Shown one piece after another: positions 17,958 through 25,178 of a DNA stretch of 41,783 nt (within the stretch, counting starts at the first letter, position 1; each line of letters opens with the position of its first letter). A model generated the notes under the pieces. It had not been told where the DNA came from. It was given only the letters and a program-made list of their open reading frames with translations, and made no database searches. The DNA is from a virus: IMG/VR virus record IMGVR_UViG_3300007363_000036, positions 1-41,783 of that record; one strand, given 5' to 3'. The translations under genes were made by a program, and so were the position numbers.

Positions 17958-18191
17958 TCACCTCACGTTAGGATTTGTGGAAAATCCGCTTATCCGGTAA
18001 ACGAAGTTTTTTTCTTCGGTATTGGATAAACCGGCTTCTTCAACAATCTTGTCGATTATAATGTCAGGTTTATCCACAGCAAAATATTCTTCTACCCTTG
18101 CGAGACGTTGCGATTTTTCGAGTCCGGCATCGCTTCGGCTAAGCATGCCGCGAAAAATCAATTCAACCGGATAAAGTCTTTCAAATTTCAT
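17958..18191 (-). CDS. Hypothetical small protein
   Basis: 77 residues, MKFERLYPVELIFRGMLSRS, mostly helical and charged with a short beta end (NFVYRISGFSTNPNVR). No family recognised. Its start lies only about ten bases past the U-tract of a hairpin terminator, so its expression may depend on read-through or on re-initiated transcription. Confidence 0.55.
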   Translation of the reverse strand: MKFERLYPVELIFRGMLSRSDAGLEKSQRLARVEEYFAVDKPDIIIDKIVEEAGLSNTEEKNFVYRISGFSTNPNVR

Positions 18192-18200
18192 GTTTTCCCC

Positions 18201-18258
18201 TAAATAAAAAAACCGCTAAGACAGGGGAGTATGATTACTCCACAGGTCAAAGCGGCTT
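18201..18258 (-). terminator. Two-tier hairpin terminator inside the packaging operon
   Basis: On the minus strand an outer stem (AGCCGCT... AGCGG) encloses a perfect 6-bp hairpin (GGAGTA / TACTCC with a 4-base loop at 18226-18241), followed at once by seven T. It lies between the 63-residue gene and the 77-residue gene, so it should attenuate transcription from the terminase into the portal and capsid genes. Confidence 0.75.
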
Positions 18259-18296
18259 CAAGTTTGTTTTGTAAGCCTGAAAACTATTTCATAATA

Positions 18297-18488
18297 TCAA
18301 TTTATCCAATCGGTTCTGCAAACCTTAATCAATCCATCCTTGCAATTTATTTCAACCCTCCCAAATTCCCGGTTCATAAACCACTGCCTAATATGTTCTT
18401 CAACAAATTCGTGAAATAATTCCTTGTTTTCAACAGAAATCTTCACTTTTTGTTCGATTTTTACAAATTTTGATCGTTTTTCATTCAT
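18297..18488 (-). CDS. Small charged protein after the terminase
   Basis: 63 residues, MNEKRSKFVKIEQKVKISVE, with an aromatic/charged centre (ELFHEFVEEHIRQWFMNREF). No family recognised. It follows the terminase by 20 bases and is the last gene before an intrinsic terminator, so it probably shares the terminase transcript. Confidence 0.55.
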   Translation of the reverse strand: MNEKRSKFVKIEQKVKISVENKELFHEFVEEHIRQWFMNREFGRVEINCKDGLIKVCRTDWIN

Positions 18489-18508
18489 TTTCGATCAATT
18501 CCTTTTGG

Positions 18509-20722
18509 TTACGCCCCTATCAACATTGATTCTTCTTCTTCAAAATTAACTTCTATTTCCTTGCCGTTTGCGGCAAATCTCAATTTTTCAACTTCGTATT
18601 CCGGGGTGTCAAATATCTCAAATTTCTGGTCGCGCATCCATTCCACGCCCCGCCGGATATTTTCGATAAAGTGGTCATCTTTGTCAACCGGCTTCTGCGG
18701 CGCTTCTTTGCTGTCCCCCGTGCGGGTCATCGGCGGCGGCTGCCAGCGATAATTCTTGAACTCAAAGCGATGATGCTCAAGATCGGAAAAGATCATCAAT
18801 TGCGGAAACTGGCGGGTAATCTTTTCCTGTTCGCCCTGCATGTTCAAAATCACTTCCCATTCAAGATCAAGGGTTTCTTTCATCTTTACCAACCCGCCCA
18901 TAAGGTTCTTGCTTCCCTGGATCGGGTAGATAGCGGCATCGTTCAACTGCTCAACGATGCTTTTGGCATTAACATCTTCTTGTGACTTTTGCCAGCCACG
19001 CGGATCGCATATACACAAATCATGCTTGCGCCCCAGGCGATTCTCTAATAGTTCGATATATGACGCTAATTTGAATCCTCCGCCTTTCTCGAACAATTCC
19101 CCGCAAACATACATATACGGCAAATCCCGGAAAGGCGGATATTTCTCTGCTGTTTGTCTTTCCAGGTCTATCCACATCCAGGAAACGGCATGGGGTAGTT
19201 GCGGGTGCGGGTCGATCATCATTACTAACATTCCCCCTTCCGGCGGGATGGGGAAGCGGTCTATCACGAAAGGATGTTCATCTTTCCAACTCTCGAAGAT
19301 GCTACCACCTTTTGCAACTCGCTTCCCATAAATTCTGATGTCTATTTCCGCTTGATTGAGACACAGGGATTTGATCGTATTAATCATTTCCGGGGTGGCA
19401 ATGGGGTTGTCGTAGGTGCTCATTTCCATTGCGAAAACATGAGGATCGCCTTTTTCGGCAGGCTCGAATATCTTTTGCTCTGTCCAGGACACGCCTTTTT
19501 CTGCGGTCATTCCGCAAAGAATACGCCCGTTTGTGGAAATGATACGCATTAGCGCCTGTTGATAATGCCCTTCGGTCGGTTCTTCGTCAAGATGATAAAC
19601 GTGGATAGCTGCGCCGCCGTGTGCAATCACTTCTTGCGCATAGGTCATAAATTCAACCTGGCTCTTGTTTTTCCAGACGATCTTGCGGCGCTTTTCGTTG
19701 TCGTAGGAAACTTCTTTCAATTCTGCCTGGGTTGCCCATCTCTCGTATTCGGGTCCCAAGACCTTATCAACAAAATTCGGAAAATCAATGCCAACGCACC
19801 GCGCCTTTATCGGCGGTGAAGGAATCCACAGCTTTTTTTCCAGGAGTTTTTTGCACTGCTCCCTTACCCATTCATCGACCGCTTCCTCACTTAACCGGAT
19901 AAGATTCTCCCGTTGAAGGGGATGCCAGCCCTCGCATTGCGCAACTATGTCAACGATGCAAGCTGTACTTTTGCCGGAATTACAAGTAGGAATACCATTG
20001 GCAAGTATAAATATATGGCTTGGATTGTCAATCTTTAGACAGGCAACTTTTTTTACGCCGATATAATTTATAGTTTGTATCCAAAAATCTATTGGGTGAA
20101 TAAATTCAGAGTCAATATGATTGACCGGAAACCCGACATACTTACCACTGCGGATGTAATTCCTTAATTCTACTGGAGTTAATCTTTCAATTCGATGATC
20201 TTTTGGCGTTCTATCAAAATTATAAAGTTCATCAACAATAAGGACGGGCGAGGGGTGGTCATAAGAAACGTCAATACTGGAACCATTACTAACCTTGATA
20301 CGAAAACATTCTTCGTATCCAACATCAACATATTCAACAACTTTTGCCGGAACAGAAACCAAAGTTGCAGGATCAAGAGAAAGAACGGAATCGCCTTTTT
20401 CTATATCCGACAATCTTTTTATGCTTCCATCTGCCATTCTTATTTCCGAGTCAACGGAAATCGGTCTATTTCCACCACTGATAAATTTCAAGGTATGGGG
20501 TTGTAGATGAAAGCGGCGCTCTTTTTCGTTAGGGAAATACATCCATTTCCCTTGCGCTGCTTCAATGGGGCGGATAGCTTTATATAAATCTTGGATGAGT
20601 TTGTCTTGCGGATGCTCTGTGCCGGTTTCATTAACCGGAACAAGTTTACCTTCTTCCCACAACTTGCGAGCTTGTTGCAGGTATTTCAAGGTTTCCGCGT
20701 GTTCCGGCAAATACCAATACAT
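18509..20722 (-). CDS. terL: Terminase large subunit (ATPase-nuclease) interrupted by a mini-intein
   Basis: 737 residues; ATG at 20722 overlaps the upstream stop (TAATG). Exteins make a normal ~575-residue terminase. Walker A is split: ISGGNR (residues 81-86), then the intein, then SGKSTA from residue 249. Walker B with catalytic Glu is VYHLDEEPTEG (~376-386). The C-terminal RNase H-like nuclease begins with GGMLVMMIDPHPQ (Asp ~504) and continues with DLCICDPRGW. It packages DNA through the portal. Because the intein splits the P-loop, terminase activity should require splicing. Confidence 0.9.
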   Translation of the reverse strand: MYWYLPEHAETLKYLQQARKLWEEGKLVPVNETGTEHPQDKLIQDLYKAIRPIEAAQGKWMYFPNEKERRFHLQPHTLKFISGGNRPISVDSEIRMADGSIKRLSDIEKGDSVLSLDPATLVSVPAKVVEYVDVGYEECFRIKVSNGSSIDVSYDHPSPVLIVDELYNFDRTPKDHRIERLTPVELRNYIRSGKYVGFPVNHIDSEFIHPIDFWIQTINYIGVKKVACLKIDNPSHIFILANGIPTCNSGKSTACIVDIVAQCEGWHPLQRENLIRLSEEAVDEWVREQCKKLLEKKLWIPSPPIKARCVGIDFPNFVDKVLGPEYERWATQAELKEVSYDNEKRRKIVWKNKSQVEFMTYAQEVIAHGGAAIHVYHLDEEPTEGHYQQALMRIISTNGRILCGMTAEKGVSWTEQKIFEPAEKGDPHVFAMEMSTYDNPIATPEMINTIKSLCLNQAEIDIRIYGKRVAKGGSIFESWKDEHPFVIDRFPIPPEGGMLVMMIDPHPQLPHAVSWMWIDLERQTAEKYPPFRDLPYMYVCGELFEKGGGFKLASYIELLENRLGRKHDLCICDPRGWQKSQEDVNAKSIVEQLNDAAIYPIQGSKNLMGGLVKMKETLDLEWEVILNMQGEQEKITRQFPQLMIFSDLEHHRFEFKNYRWQPPPMTRTGDSKEAPQKPVDKDDHFIENIRRGVEWMRDQKFEIFDTPEYEVEKLRFAANGKEIEVNFEEEESMLIGA
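19979..20464 (-). other. Mini-intein in TerL Walker A, class-3-like (Pro1, block F Cys, block G Thr)
   Basis: 162 residues between GGNR and SGKST. Block A-like start PISVDSEIRMADGSIKRLSD then GDSVLSLD; block B-like GSSIDVSYDHPSP; block F-like KKVACLKIDNPSHIF; block G-like NGIPTCN followed by Ser+1. Residue 1 is Pro, so the usual Cys/Ser1 chemistry is impossible. Cys at the fourth block F position, Thr at the fifth block G position and Ser+1 match class 3 inteins, but the expected block B Trp appears to be Ser. No homing endonuclease domain fits in this length. The coding DNA is visibly more AT-rich than the exteins. Confidence 0.85.
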
Positions 20723-20940
20723 TATTTTACCATCTCAGGTGTCACGATTCGGTTATCCGGCACTAACAAATTGCTCTGCGCGTGTTTCTGCGCCTTATCC
20801 ATTTCATAATAAAACTTCTTGAAAATCTCAAAGGGTATCTCGAACATCGCGGCGGCAGATACCCATATCAAAACCGTTTTTCGTTCCGGCACATATTGGC
20901 AGGTAAGCCGGATTTCGTGTTGTGTCTGTTCAGTCATCAT
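20722..20940 (-). CDS. Hypothetical small protein upstream of terminase
   Basis: 72 residues (MMTEQTQHEIRLTCQYVPER), ATGATGA overlap with the gene before it and TAATG overlap with terminase. Mixed alpha/beta look: beta hairpin (KTVLIWVSAAAMFEI), then a helix (FEIFKKFYYEMDKAQKHA). No family recognised. Tight coupling on both sides suggests it is expressed in proportion to the terminase. Confidence 0.6.
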   Translation of the reverse strand: MMTEQTQHEIRLTCQYVPERKTVLIWVSAAAMFEIPFEIFKKFYYEMDKAQKHAQSNLLVPDNRIVTPEMVK

Positions 20941-21926
20941 CGTTCCGAAACAAATTTTATCCAGTCGATAAACACCGTTTTATCCGCCGCACCATTTTTT
21001 AAGGCTATAATGGGGGAGAGTTCTTCGGCATCGGGGAACAAGGCGCTTTCTGTGCTGGAAGTAAATGATTCTACGACACCATTTTTGTAATAACTAATGG
21101 TCGTATCTCCGTCAAAATATATCCCAAACGAATAATACGTTCCTGCGGCAATCGTATCCGTTGCGGTTCCAACGGTATCCAATGCTCCCCCGGATGTCTG
21201 CGCCACGACAAGGGTAGTATCCGGGTTGCCTTCCCAAATCACAAAGCCGATCAAATCCTTGTCTGCAAAATCGTTACCGTCGTCATGTAAAAAATTGGCG
21301 GCGGCGCTTCCTTCTTCCGCCAACCCTACAAAGATATTCCCGGCATCGGTTGTCGCATCGGTTGTTATGCGAAATTCTACCCACAGCTTTTTACCGCTGG
21401 CGCTATCAATTTCAACAAAGGTTTCTGTGCCCAACTCTCCAAGCTGAAAATAAACCTCATTGTTTGAGCCGGTTACGGGAGTCAGTGATACAATCCCGCC
21501 AAGCGTTCCGGCTGCACTGGCAACTACATAAGAGGCATCCCCCGCAGCCTTCCAGCCCTCCCAGGCGTTTGTGGTGACGACAAACGGCGTTCCGATAAAA
21601 TCCTCAAAGTACTGAAAACTGGCGGTGGGGTCGGAATTCGGCAACGGCGCACCCGCCCAAAAACCTGTACCGGAAGTGATACCGCCGGTGATATTCAAAG
21701 AATCAATGCTCGTAATACTTGTTGCGCCGCTAATAGTCGTCGCACCGCTAATGGTAGTTGTACCGCTGAGGGTAGTCGTGCCATTATTGGTAAAAGTGGC
21801 TTCCGGGCGCAGTTCTAACAACGTTCTCACATATACTGTCCAGAAGTAATTCGATTGTGCCATCGCGTACGTAATCAGGGCAACCGTTAATACTATTGCC
21901 CCTAAGACCGTAAATCGCTTTTTCAT
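20937..21926 (-). CDS. Secreted lectin-like beta-sandwich protein with hexapeptide-type stalk
   Basis: 329 residues from the ATG at 21926 (MKKRF), which is correctly spaced from GAGG; the ATG six bases earlier is too close. The N-terminus is a clear signal peptide (MKKRFTVLGAIVLTVALITYAMA). Residues ~40-75 are short repeats (TTTLSGTTTISGATTISGAT), as in a beta-helical or trimeric stalk. The rest looks like a concanavalin-like jelly roll (FQYFEDFIG, KLWVEFRITTD, YYSFGIYFDGDTTISYYKNG, FIDWIKFVSE). Possibly a surface-binding protein exported by the host during infection, or a virion lectin. Confidence 0.68.
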   Translation of the reverse strand: MKKRFTVLGAIVLTVALITYAMAQSNYFWTVYVRTLLELRPEATFTNNGTTTLSGTTTISGATTISGATSITSIDSLNITGGITSGTGFWAGAPLPNSDPTASFQYFEDFIGTPFVVTTNAWEGWKAAGDASYVVASAAGTLGGIVSLTPVTGSNNEVYFQLGELGTETFVEIDSASGKKLWVEFRITTDATTDAGNIFVGLAEEGSAAANFLHDDGNDFADKDLIGFVIWEGNPDTTLVVAQTSGGALDTVGTATDTIAAGTYYSFGIYFDGDTTISYYKNGVVESFTSSTESALFPDAEELSPIIALKNGAADKTVFIDWIKFVSER

Positions 21927-21945
21927 TTCCATTCCTCTTGTAATT

Positions 21946-22479
21946 TTAGAAAAGAACGTTTAGCCTCAACCCTGCCTGTGAGAAATTCTCGTTCCACATA
22001 TATTCTACAAGCGGTTCGAGCCTCAACCCCTGGAAAGGGAACACCACGCCAAAGCCCGGCGCAAGGCTTCCCTGGGTAGTTTCATCTTCATATTCAAACG
22101 GTTCGCCGTTCCGCACTTCTTTTACTTTCAGCTTTACCGGGTAGATACCCGCCAGCGCGGAGACAAAGAAACTTCCGAAATACTTTCGCGCCCCGACAAA
22201 CAGAACGGGGAAGTTGGTATATTCGATTGTGGTAAACACGCTATTGGCGGTATCCTCCACATTCTTTTCATCCCACAGCCCATAACTGAGCGAAAGGATG
22301 GTATGAACGCCGAACACGGGGACGTGCAAGGTAACATTGGGGGAATAACCGAAATTCACTCCCTCTTTAAATTCGCCGGTAGGGTAGCTGATTCCGCCGC
22401 CCACGCCAAAACCAAATTCCGGGCTTTGCGCATAAAGCGCAAAACACAGCAAAACGGATAACAGCAATTGCTTTATCAT
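21946..22479 (-). CDS. Putative outer-membrane beta-barrel protein
   Basis: 177 residues with signal peptide (MIKQLLLSVLLCFALYAQ) followed by alternating amphipathic strands (FGFGVGGGISYPTGEF, HTILSLSYGLW, FFVSALAGIYPVKLKV, GLRLEPLVEYMW) and a final strand ending AGLRLNVLF. The C-terminal Phe with alternating hydrophobics is the BAM-recognised beta-signal of Gram-negative outer-membrane proteins. Size suits an 8-stranded OmpX/OmpA-like barrel. In a phage this could alter the host surface (superinfection exclusion). Coupled by ATGA to the small gene upstream. Confidence 0.72.
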   Translation of the reverse strand: MIKQLLLSVLLCFALYAQSPEFGFGVGGGISYPTGEFKEGVNFGYSPNVTLHVPVFGVHTILSLSYGLWDEKNVEDTANSVFTTIEYTNFPVLFVGARKYFGSFFVSALAGIYPVKLKVKEVRNGEPFEYEDETTQGSLAPGFGVVFPFQGLRLEPLVEYMWNENFSQAGLRLNVLF

Positions 22480-22640
22480 TTTGATTTTCCTTTCGGTTTT
22501 CTGGCATAATCTTCTAACTGCTGCAAGGTCATCGACTGCATGACCTGTTTAACCTTTTTGCTGGAAGGCTTGCCTTTCCTTTTTTTAGCAACATAAGCCA
22601 TTGCCATTAAACGGCGCTGTTTTTCTGATACGGCAGGCAT
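22476..22640 (-). CDS. Small basic phage protein (DUF3008-like)
   Basis: 54 residues starting MPAVSEKQRRLMAMAYVAKK, Lys-rich, with QVMQSMTLQQLEDYARK near the end. The opening MPAVSEKQRR is the hallmark of a small phage protein family I recall as DUF3008, of unknown role. Stop overlaps the ATG of the barrel gene. Too short for many gene callers. Confidence 0.7.
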   Translation of the reverse strand: MPAVSEKQRRLMAMAYVAKKRKGKPSSKKVKQVMQSMTLQQLEDYARKPKGKSK

Positions 22641-22641
22641 A

Positions 22642-22788
22642 TTAATTCTCCGTCGGGTGATTCAATTCCGCCCACTTCTGGAGCCATTCTTTAAAACGCT
22701 CCATTACAAATTCTTCGTATTTGGCTTCACCGTAAACGTCTCTGATGTATTCCAGGAATTCCTTTATCAGTTCATCCAGATCGGTCAT
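22642..22788 (-). CDS. Small acidic helical protein
   Basis: 48 residues, MTDLDELIKEFLEYIRDVYG, with Trp residues near the end (FKEWLQKWAELNHP). AAGGA precedes the ATG at 22788. It ends one base before the next ATG, so it appears to be the first gene of the long virion operon. No family recognised. Confidence 0.55.
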   Translation of the reverse strand: MTDLDELIKEFLEYIRDVYGEAKYEEFVMERFKEWLQKWAELNHPTEN

Positions 22789-22808
22789 GCTAAAATCCTT
22801 TTAAAATA

Positions 22809-22835
22809 CCGGGGAACGCCCGTCACGCTCCCCGG
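22809..22835 (-). other. GC-rich leader hairpin ahead of the virion operon
   Basis: CCGGGGA / TCCCCGG 7-bp stem, about 20 bases upstream of the first minus-strand start at 22788, in the 5' leader of the operon. On the opposite strand the same stem precedes AAGGAGAAACC and an 11-codon ORF at 22862-22897, which is probably chance. The gap 22789-22904 holds nothing else I can support, and no convincing promoter. Confidence 0.45.
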
Positions 22836-22903
22836 CTAACCCTTAACCACAAGGAGAAACCATGTTACCGGCAGAAGTTATGGAAAATTTTCACTGAAAA
22901 GCA

Positions 22904-22938
22904 ATAAAAAAAACGGCTGCCTTGTTCAAGGGCAGCCG
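22904..22938 (-). terminator. Strong intrinsic terminator closing the accessory operon
   Basis: On the minus strand CGGCTGCC (22931-22938 reversed) pairs with GGCAGCCG (22914-22921) around a short loop and is followed by eight T and TTGC. It lies just after the stop of the gene at 22971 and separates the accessory genes from the virion operon. Confidence 0.85.
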
Positions 22939-22970
22939 CATTCAGGAGAGAGGAGGGATGATGAGGAGGG

Positions 22971-23579
22971 TTATACTGTTCTATACTGTTCTATAAATGC
23001 AATGACTTCTTGCGCAGTCACATCTTCCCGGTTCGACCAGAATACCGGAATGTTGTTGATTCTGCATTCGCGCACAAGGCAAGGTGCGCCGTCGTGCCGG
23101 GTAGGTCTGATATATACATCTATTACCGGGAAAACCTGGTTCATGTTATACTTCCCATCGGTATAAATGAAATTTATGCCATACCCAGGCCAGCCGCAAT
23201 TTTCTTTTGCATAATGCGCTTTGACCGCCTCATAAATATCCACTCCGTAAACCCACCGCTTGAATTTATTATTCGTGCCGTCGCCCATGCTGGCATAGAA
23301 CAATACATTAAAGCCGTCATGGGGTATCTTTTCCACCGGGTTTTTATATTTTACCGGAACCGGGCAAATTATTATCCTGTCCTCAGGTATTCCGAACTTT
23401 ACCAGATTGCGCACAAGCGGGGAGTCTTTGCTTTCCGCACAGGCAAAATGAACAAAGCGCCGCCAAAACAGCCGCCAGAATATCCGTCGTCCCCATATCC
23501 TGAACCGCCAAATAAACTTCCCCGGCGGAAGTTTCACCAGCGTCAACGCATCTGTGCCTACCCAATAAGAAGCAATCAT
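22971..23579 (-). CDS. Glycosyltransferase-like protein (GT-B C-terminal half type)
   Basis: 202 residues; ATG overlaps the nitroreductase stop (ATGA). Contains FGIPEDRIIICPVPV, then DGFNVLFYASM and NKFKRWVYGVDIYEAV, and near the C-terminus VIDVYIRPTRHDGAPCLVRECRINNIPVFW, where the DG-P-E pattern is the GT4 donor-binding motif. Only about half the length of a full GT-B enzyme, so either a compact variant or a single-domain protein. Paralogous to the gene at 24091-24729. Could glycosylate phage DNA, virion or host surface. Confidence 0.68.
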   Translation of the reverse strand: MIASYWVGTDALTLVKLPPGKFIWRFRIWGRRIFWRLFWRRFVHFACAESKDSPLVRNLVKFGIPEDRIIICPVPVKYKNPVEKIPHDGFNVLFYASMGDGTNNKFKRWVYGVDIYEAVKAHYAKENCGWPGYGINFIYTDGKYNMNQVFPVIDVYIRPTRHDGAPCLVRECRINNIPVFWSNREDVTAQEVIAFIEQYRTV

Positions 23580-24154
23580 TCGCCGTCTTTATAGCCGATT
23601 GCCAACGCTCCACAATAAAGTTTATCATCATCCTTAACAAAGGCATCGTAAAAATATTTGTCATGTGCAACCCGGATATTCGGATTTACATAACAACAGG
23701 CAAGCCCTAATTCAGTACAAATCATATAAATCGTCATAACCAGCACTCCGGCATCAATGTAGGGCATATAAAATACATTTTCTTTATAGGCAAAGCGATC
23801 TCCGAATAATAAAAAAATCTTCGCCGCCCGGTGAAGCCAGCCTACCCCGCCCACAAGCAGGCCGGATAACAACTGTTTGTCGTCCCTGGATTCAATTACT
23901 TTGATTTGGATTGCATGGCGATTGCAGCTTGAAGGAGCCAGACTTACCAAATCTAATATTTGCTGTATTTTTTCCGGCTCTACCGGTTTATCGCTAAATA
24001 TTCTCTCCGAATACCGGAGTTTCATCAGTTCCAGCAATTGCAGTTTCTTGCGCTGCTGATGTGCTTTGTAACGTCCCTGGTAAATATCTATTATTTCAGG
24101 TTCAGGCTGTTTATCCAATCGACTATTTCCTCTATTTTGAAATCCTTTTCCCAC
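23576..24154 (-). CDS. Nitroreductase-family protein
   Basis: Up to 192 residues; the annotated GTG at 24154 overlaps the upstream gene by 64 bases, so the true start is probably further in, perhaps near 24090-24020. Core motifs: LELMKLRYSERIFSDKPVEP (FMN phosphate-binding Arg region), LVSLAPSSCNRHAIQIKVI, and IDAGVLVMTIYMICTELGLACCYV. These are standard for FMN-dependent nitroreductases. Finding it coupled between two glycosyltransferase-like genes is unusual for a phage and suggests sugar or cofactor modification, or simple cargo. Confidence 0.75.
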   Translation of the reverse strand: MGKGFQNRGNSRLDKQPEPEIIDIYQGRYKAHQQRKKLQLLELMKLRYSERIFSDKPVEPEKIQQILDLVSLAPSSCNRHAIQIKVIESRDDKQLLSGLLVGGVGWLHRAAKIFLLFGDRFAYKENVFYMPYIDAGVLVMTIYMICTELGLACCYVNPNIRVAHDKYFYDAFVKDDDKLYCGALAIGYKDGE

Positions 24155-24729
24155 ACGTCGAATGCACGTTCGGGTATGTTGTTATAAGCACATTCCTTGC
24201 TTATGCGGTTGCGGTCGGAATGCTTGCACCGGTTGATTTTCACGTAGCAATCTATTGTCTTGTAGGTTTCCGGCATGTTCAGACTACTGTCGGCCACCAC
24301 CCAATTCACATCCGGGCACAATACTCGCAACTGATCCAGGTATTCCTTGCCGTAAATCCAGTTGCGGTATTTCGTATTCGTGTAGCGTTCGGGGAGGTAG
24401 AAAAGGGCATTGAAGCCTTTATGTTTTATTCTTTTCACCTTGACCTTCTGCCATGGGACTTCCCTGAGTTCGATACGGTCTTTCCTGAATCCGAATTGCT
24501 CAAGATAGGGGCGCAGCTTTTCACTGTTGATAAAGGCGTATATGTGGTTGAGTTTCAGGAAGCGGCGAATATACCAGCGATAACAGGCGAGTTTTAACCT
24601 GCTGTATCCCGGAACATTGTTTTCATAAAGCCATAGCACGTCGGAGCCTTGAAAGTGAAGGTATATCCAAACTCCGTTCGCACCGAATACCCCGCTTACC
24701 AAAAACCTCGTAAGGCTTCTTTTCTTCAT
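24091..24729 (-). CDS. Glycosyltransferase-like protein, paralogue of 22971-23579
   Basis: 212 residues. Shares with the downstream paralogue the blocks HKGFNALFYLPE, NTKYRNWIYGKEYL, VNWVVADSSLNM and IDCYVKINRCKHSDRNRISKECAYNNIP, aligned to DGFNVLFYASM, NKFKRWVYG and VYIRPTRHDGAPCLVRECRINNIP. The DG of the donor motif is replaced by SD, so activity may be altered. ATGA overlap with the membrane-protein gene upstream. Function inferred only at family level. Confidence 0.62.
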   Translation of the reverse strand: MKKRSLTRFLVSGVFGANGVWIYLHFQGSDVLWLYENNVPGYSRLKLACYRWYIRRFLKLNHIYAFINSEKLRPYLEQFGFRKDRIELREVPWQKVKVKRIKHKGFNALFYLPERYTNTKYRNWIYGKEYLDQLRVLCPDVNWVVADSSLNMPETYKTIDCYVKINRCKHSDRNRISKECAYNNIPERAFDVWEKDFKIEEIVDWINSLNLK

Positions 24730-24971
24730 TTTTGAACATCCTTGAGTATTTCTGTCAGTACCGGCGATTTGCGGTGCAGGTAATCCATCTCCTGCCGCAA
24801 GATGTATTTGCTGTCAAAATACGCCACTATCACTATTACCGGGATTATCAGCAAGTACCACCAATGCCACCCGGCTTTGTCGATAAACAGATAGCCGACC
24901 ATAAAAAAGTTAATGTATGAGATATAATTGCGCTGACGGTCAAGAATTACTTTTAACTTCCCAATGCTCAT
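24726..24971 (-). CDS. Small membrane protein
   Basis: 81 residues with two hydrophobic stretches (YINFFMVGYLFI and WWYLLIIPVIVIVAYF) and a charged C-terminal helix (LRQEMDYLHRKSPVLTEIL). Coupled by ATGA to the glycosyltransferase-like gene. May anchor that enzyme at the membrane; this is a guess from context. Confidence 0.6.
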   Translation of the reverse strand: MSIGKLKVILDRQRNYISYINFFMVGYLFIDKAGWHWWYLLIIPVIVIVAYFDSKYILRQEMDYLHRKSPVLTEILKDVQK

Positions 24972-24980
24972 TCCCTGCCC

Positions 24981-25178
24981 TCAATTCAGGCATATCCGGC
25001 TTACCCGAAAATAGCTTGTTCTGTTTTGCCGGATATAGCACCAAATAAAAATTCCCGGCTCTGCACTGGAAATCAGCAAGCGTGAATTGATAGACGGGAA
25101 CAGGTAAGCATTGCGCCCTGCCACAACAAAAAGGTTCATCCCGTCTAATTTCCCGCCAATGAGTTCTATTGTTTCCAT
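24981..25178 (-). CDS. Small phage protein with ELIGGxLDG motif
   Basis: 65 residues. The opening METIELIGGKLDGMNLFV matches a recurring small phage family (IELIGGPLDGxxV) of unknown function. TAATG overlap with MazG stop. The C-terminal half is Ile/Ser/Arg-rich without clear features. Confidence 0.58.
   Translation of the reverse strand: METIELIGGKLDGMNLFVVAGRNAYLFPSINSRLLISSAEPGIFIWCYIRQNRTSYFRVSRICLN

Noticed and set aside
22862-22897. 11-codon plus-strand ORF MLPAEVMENFH with AAGGAG
   Set aside because: Lies in the leader of a minus-strand operon without a plus promoter; likely chance, although the ribosome site is good.
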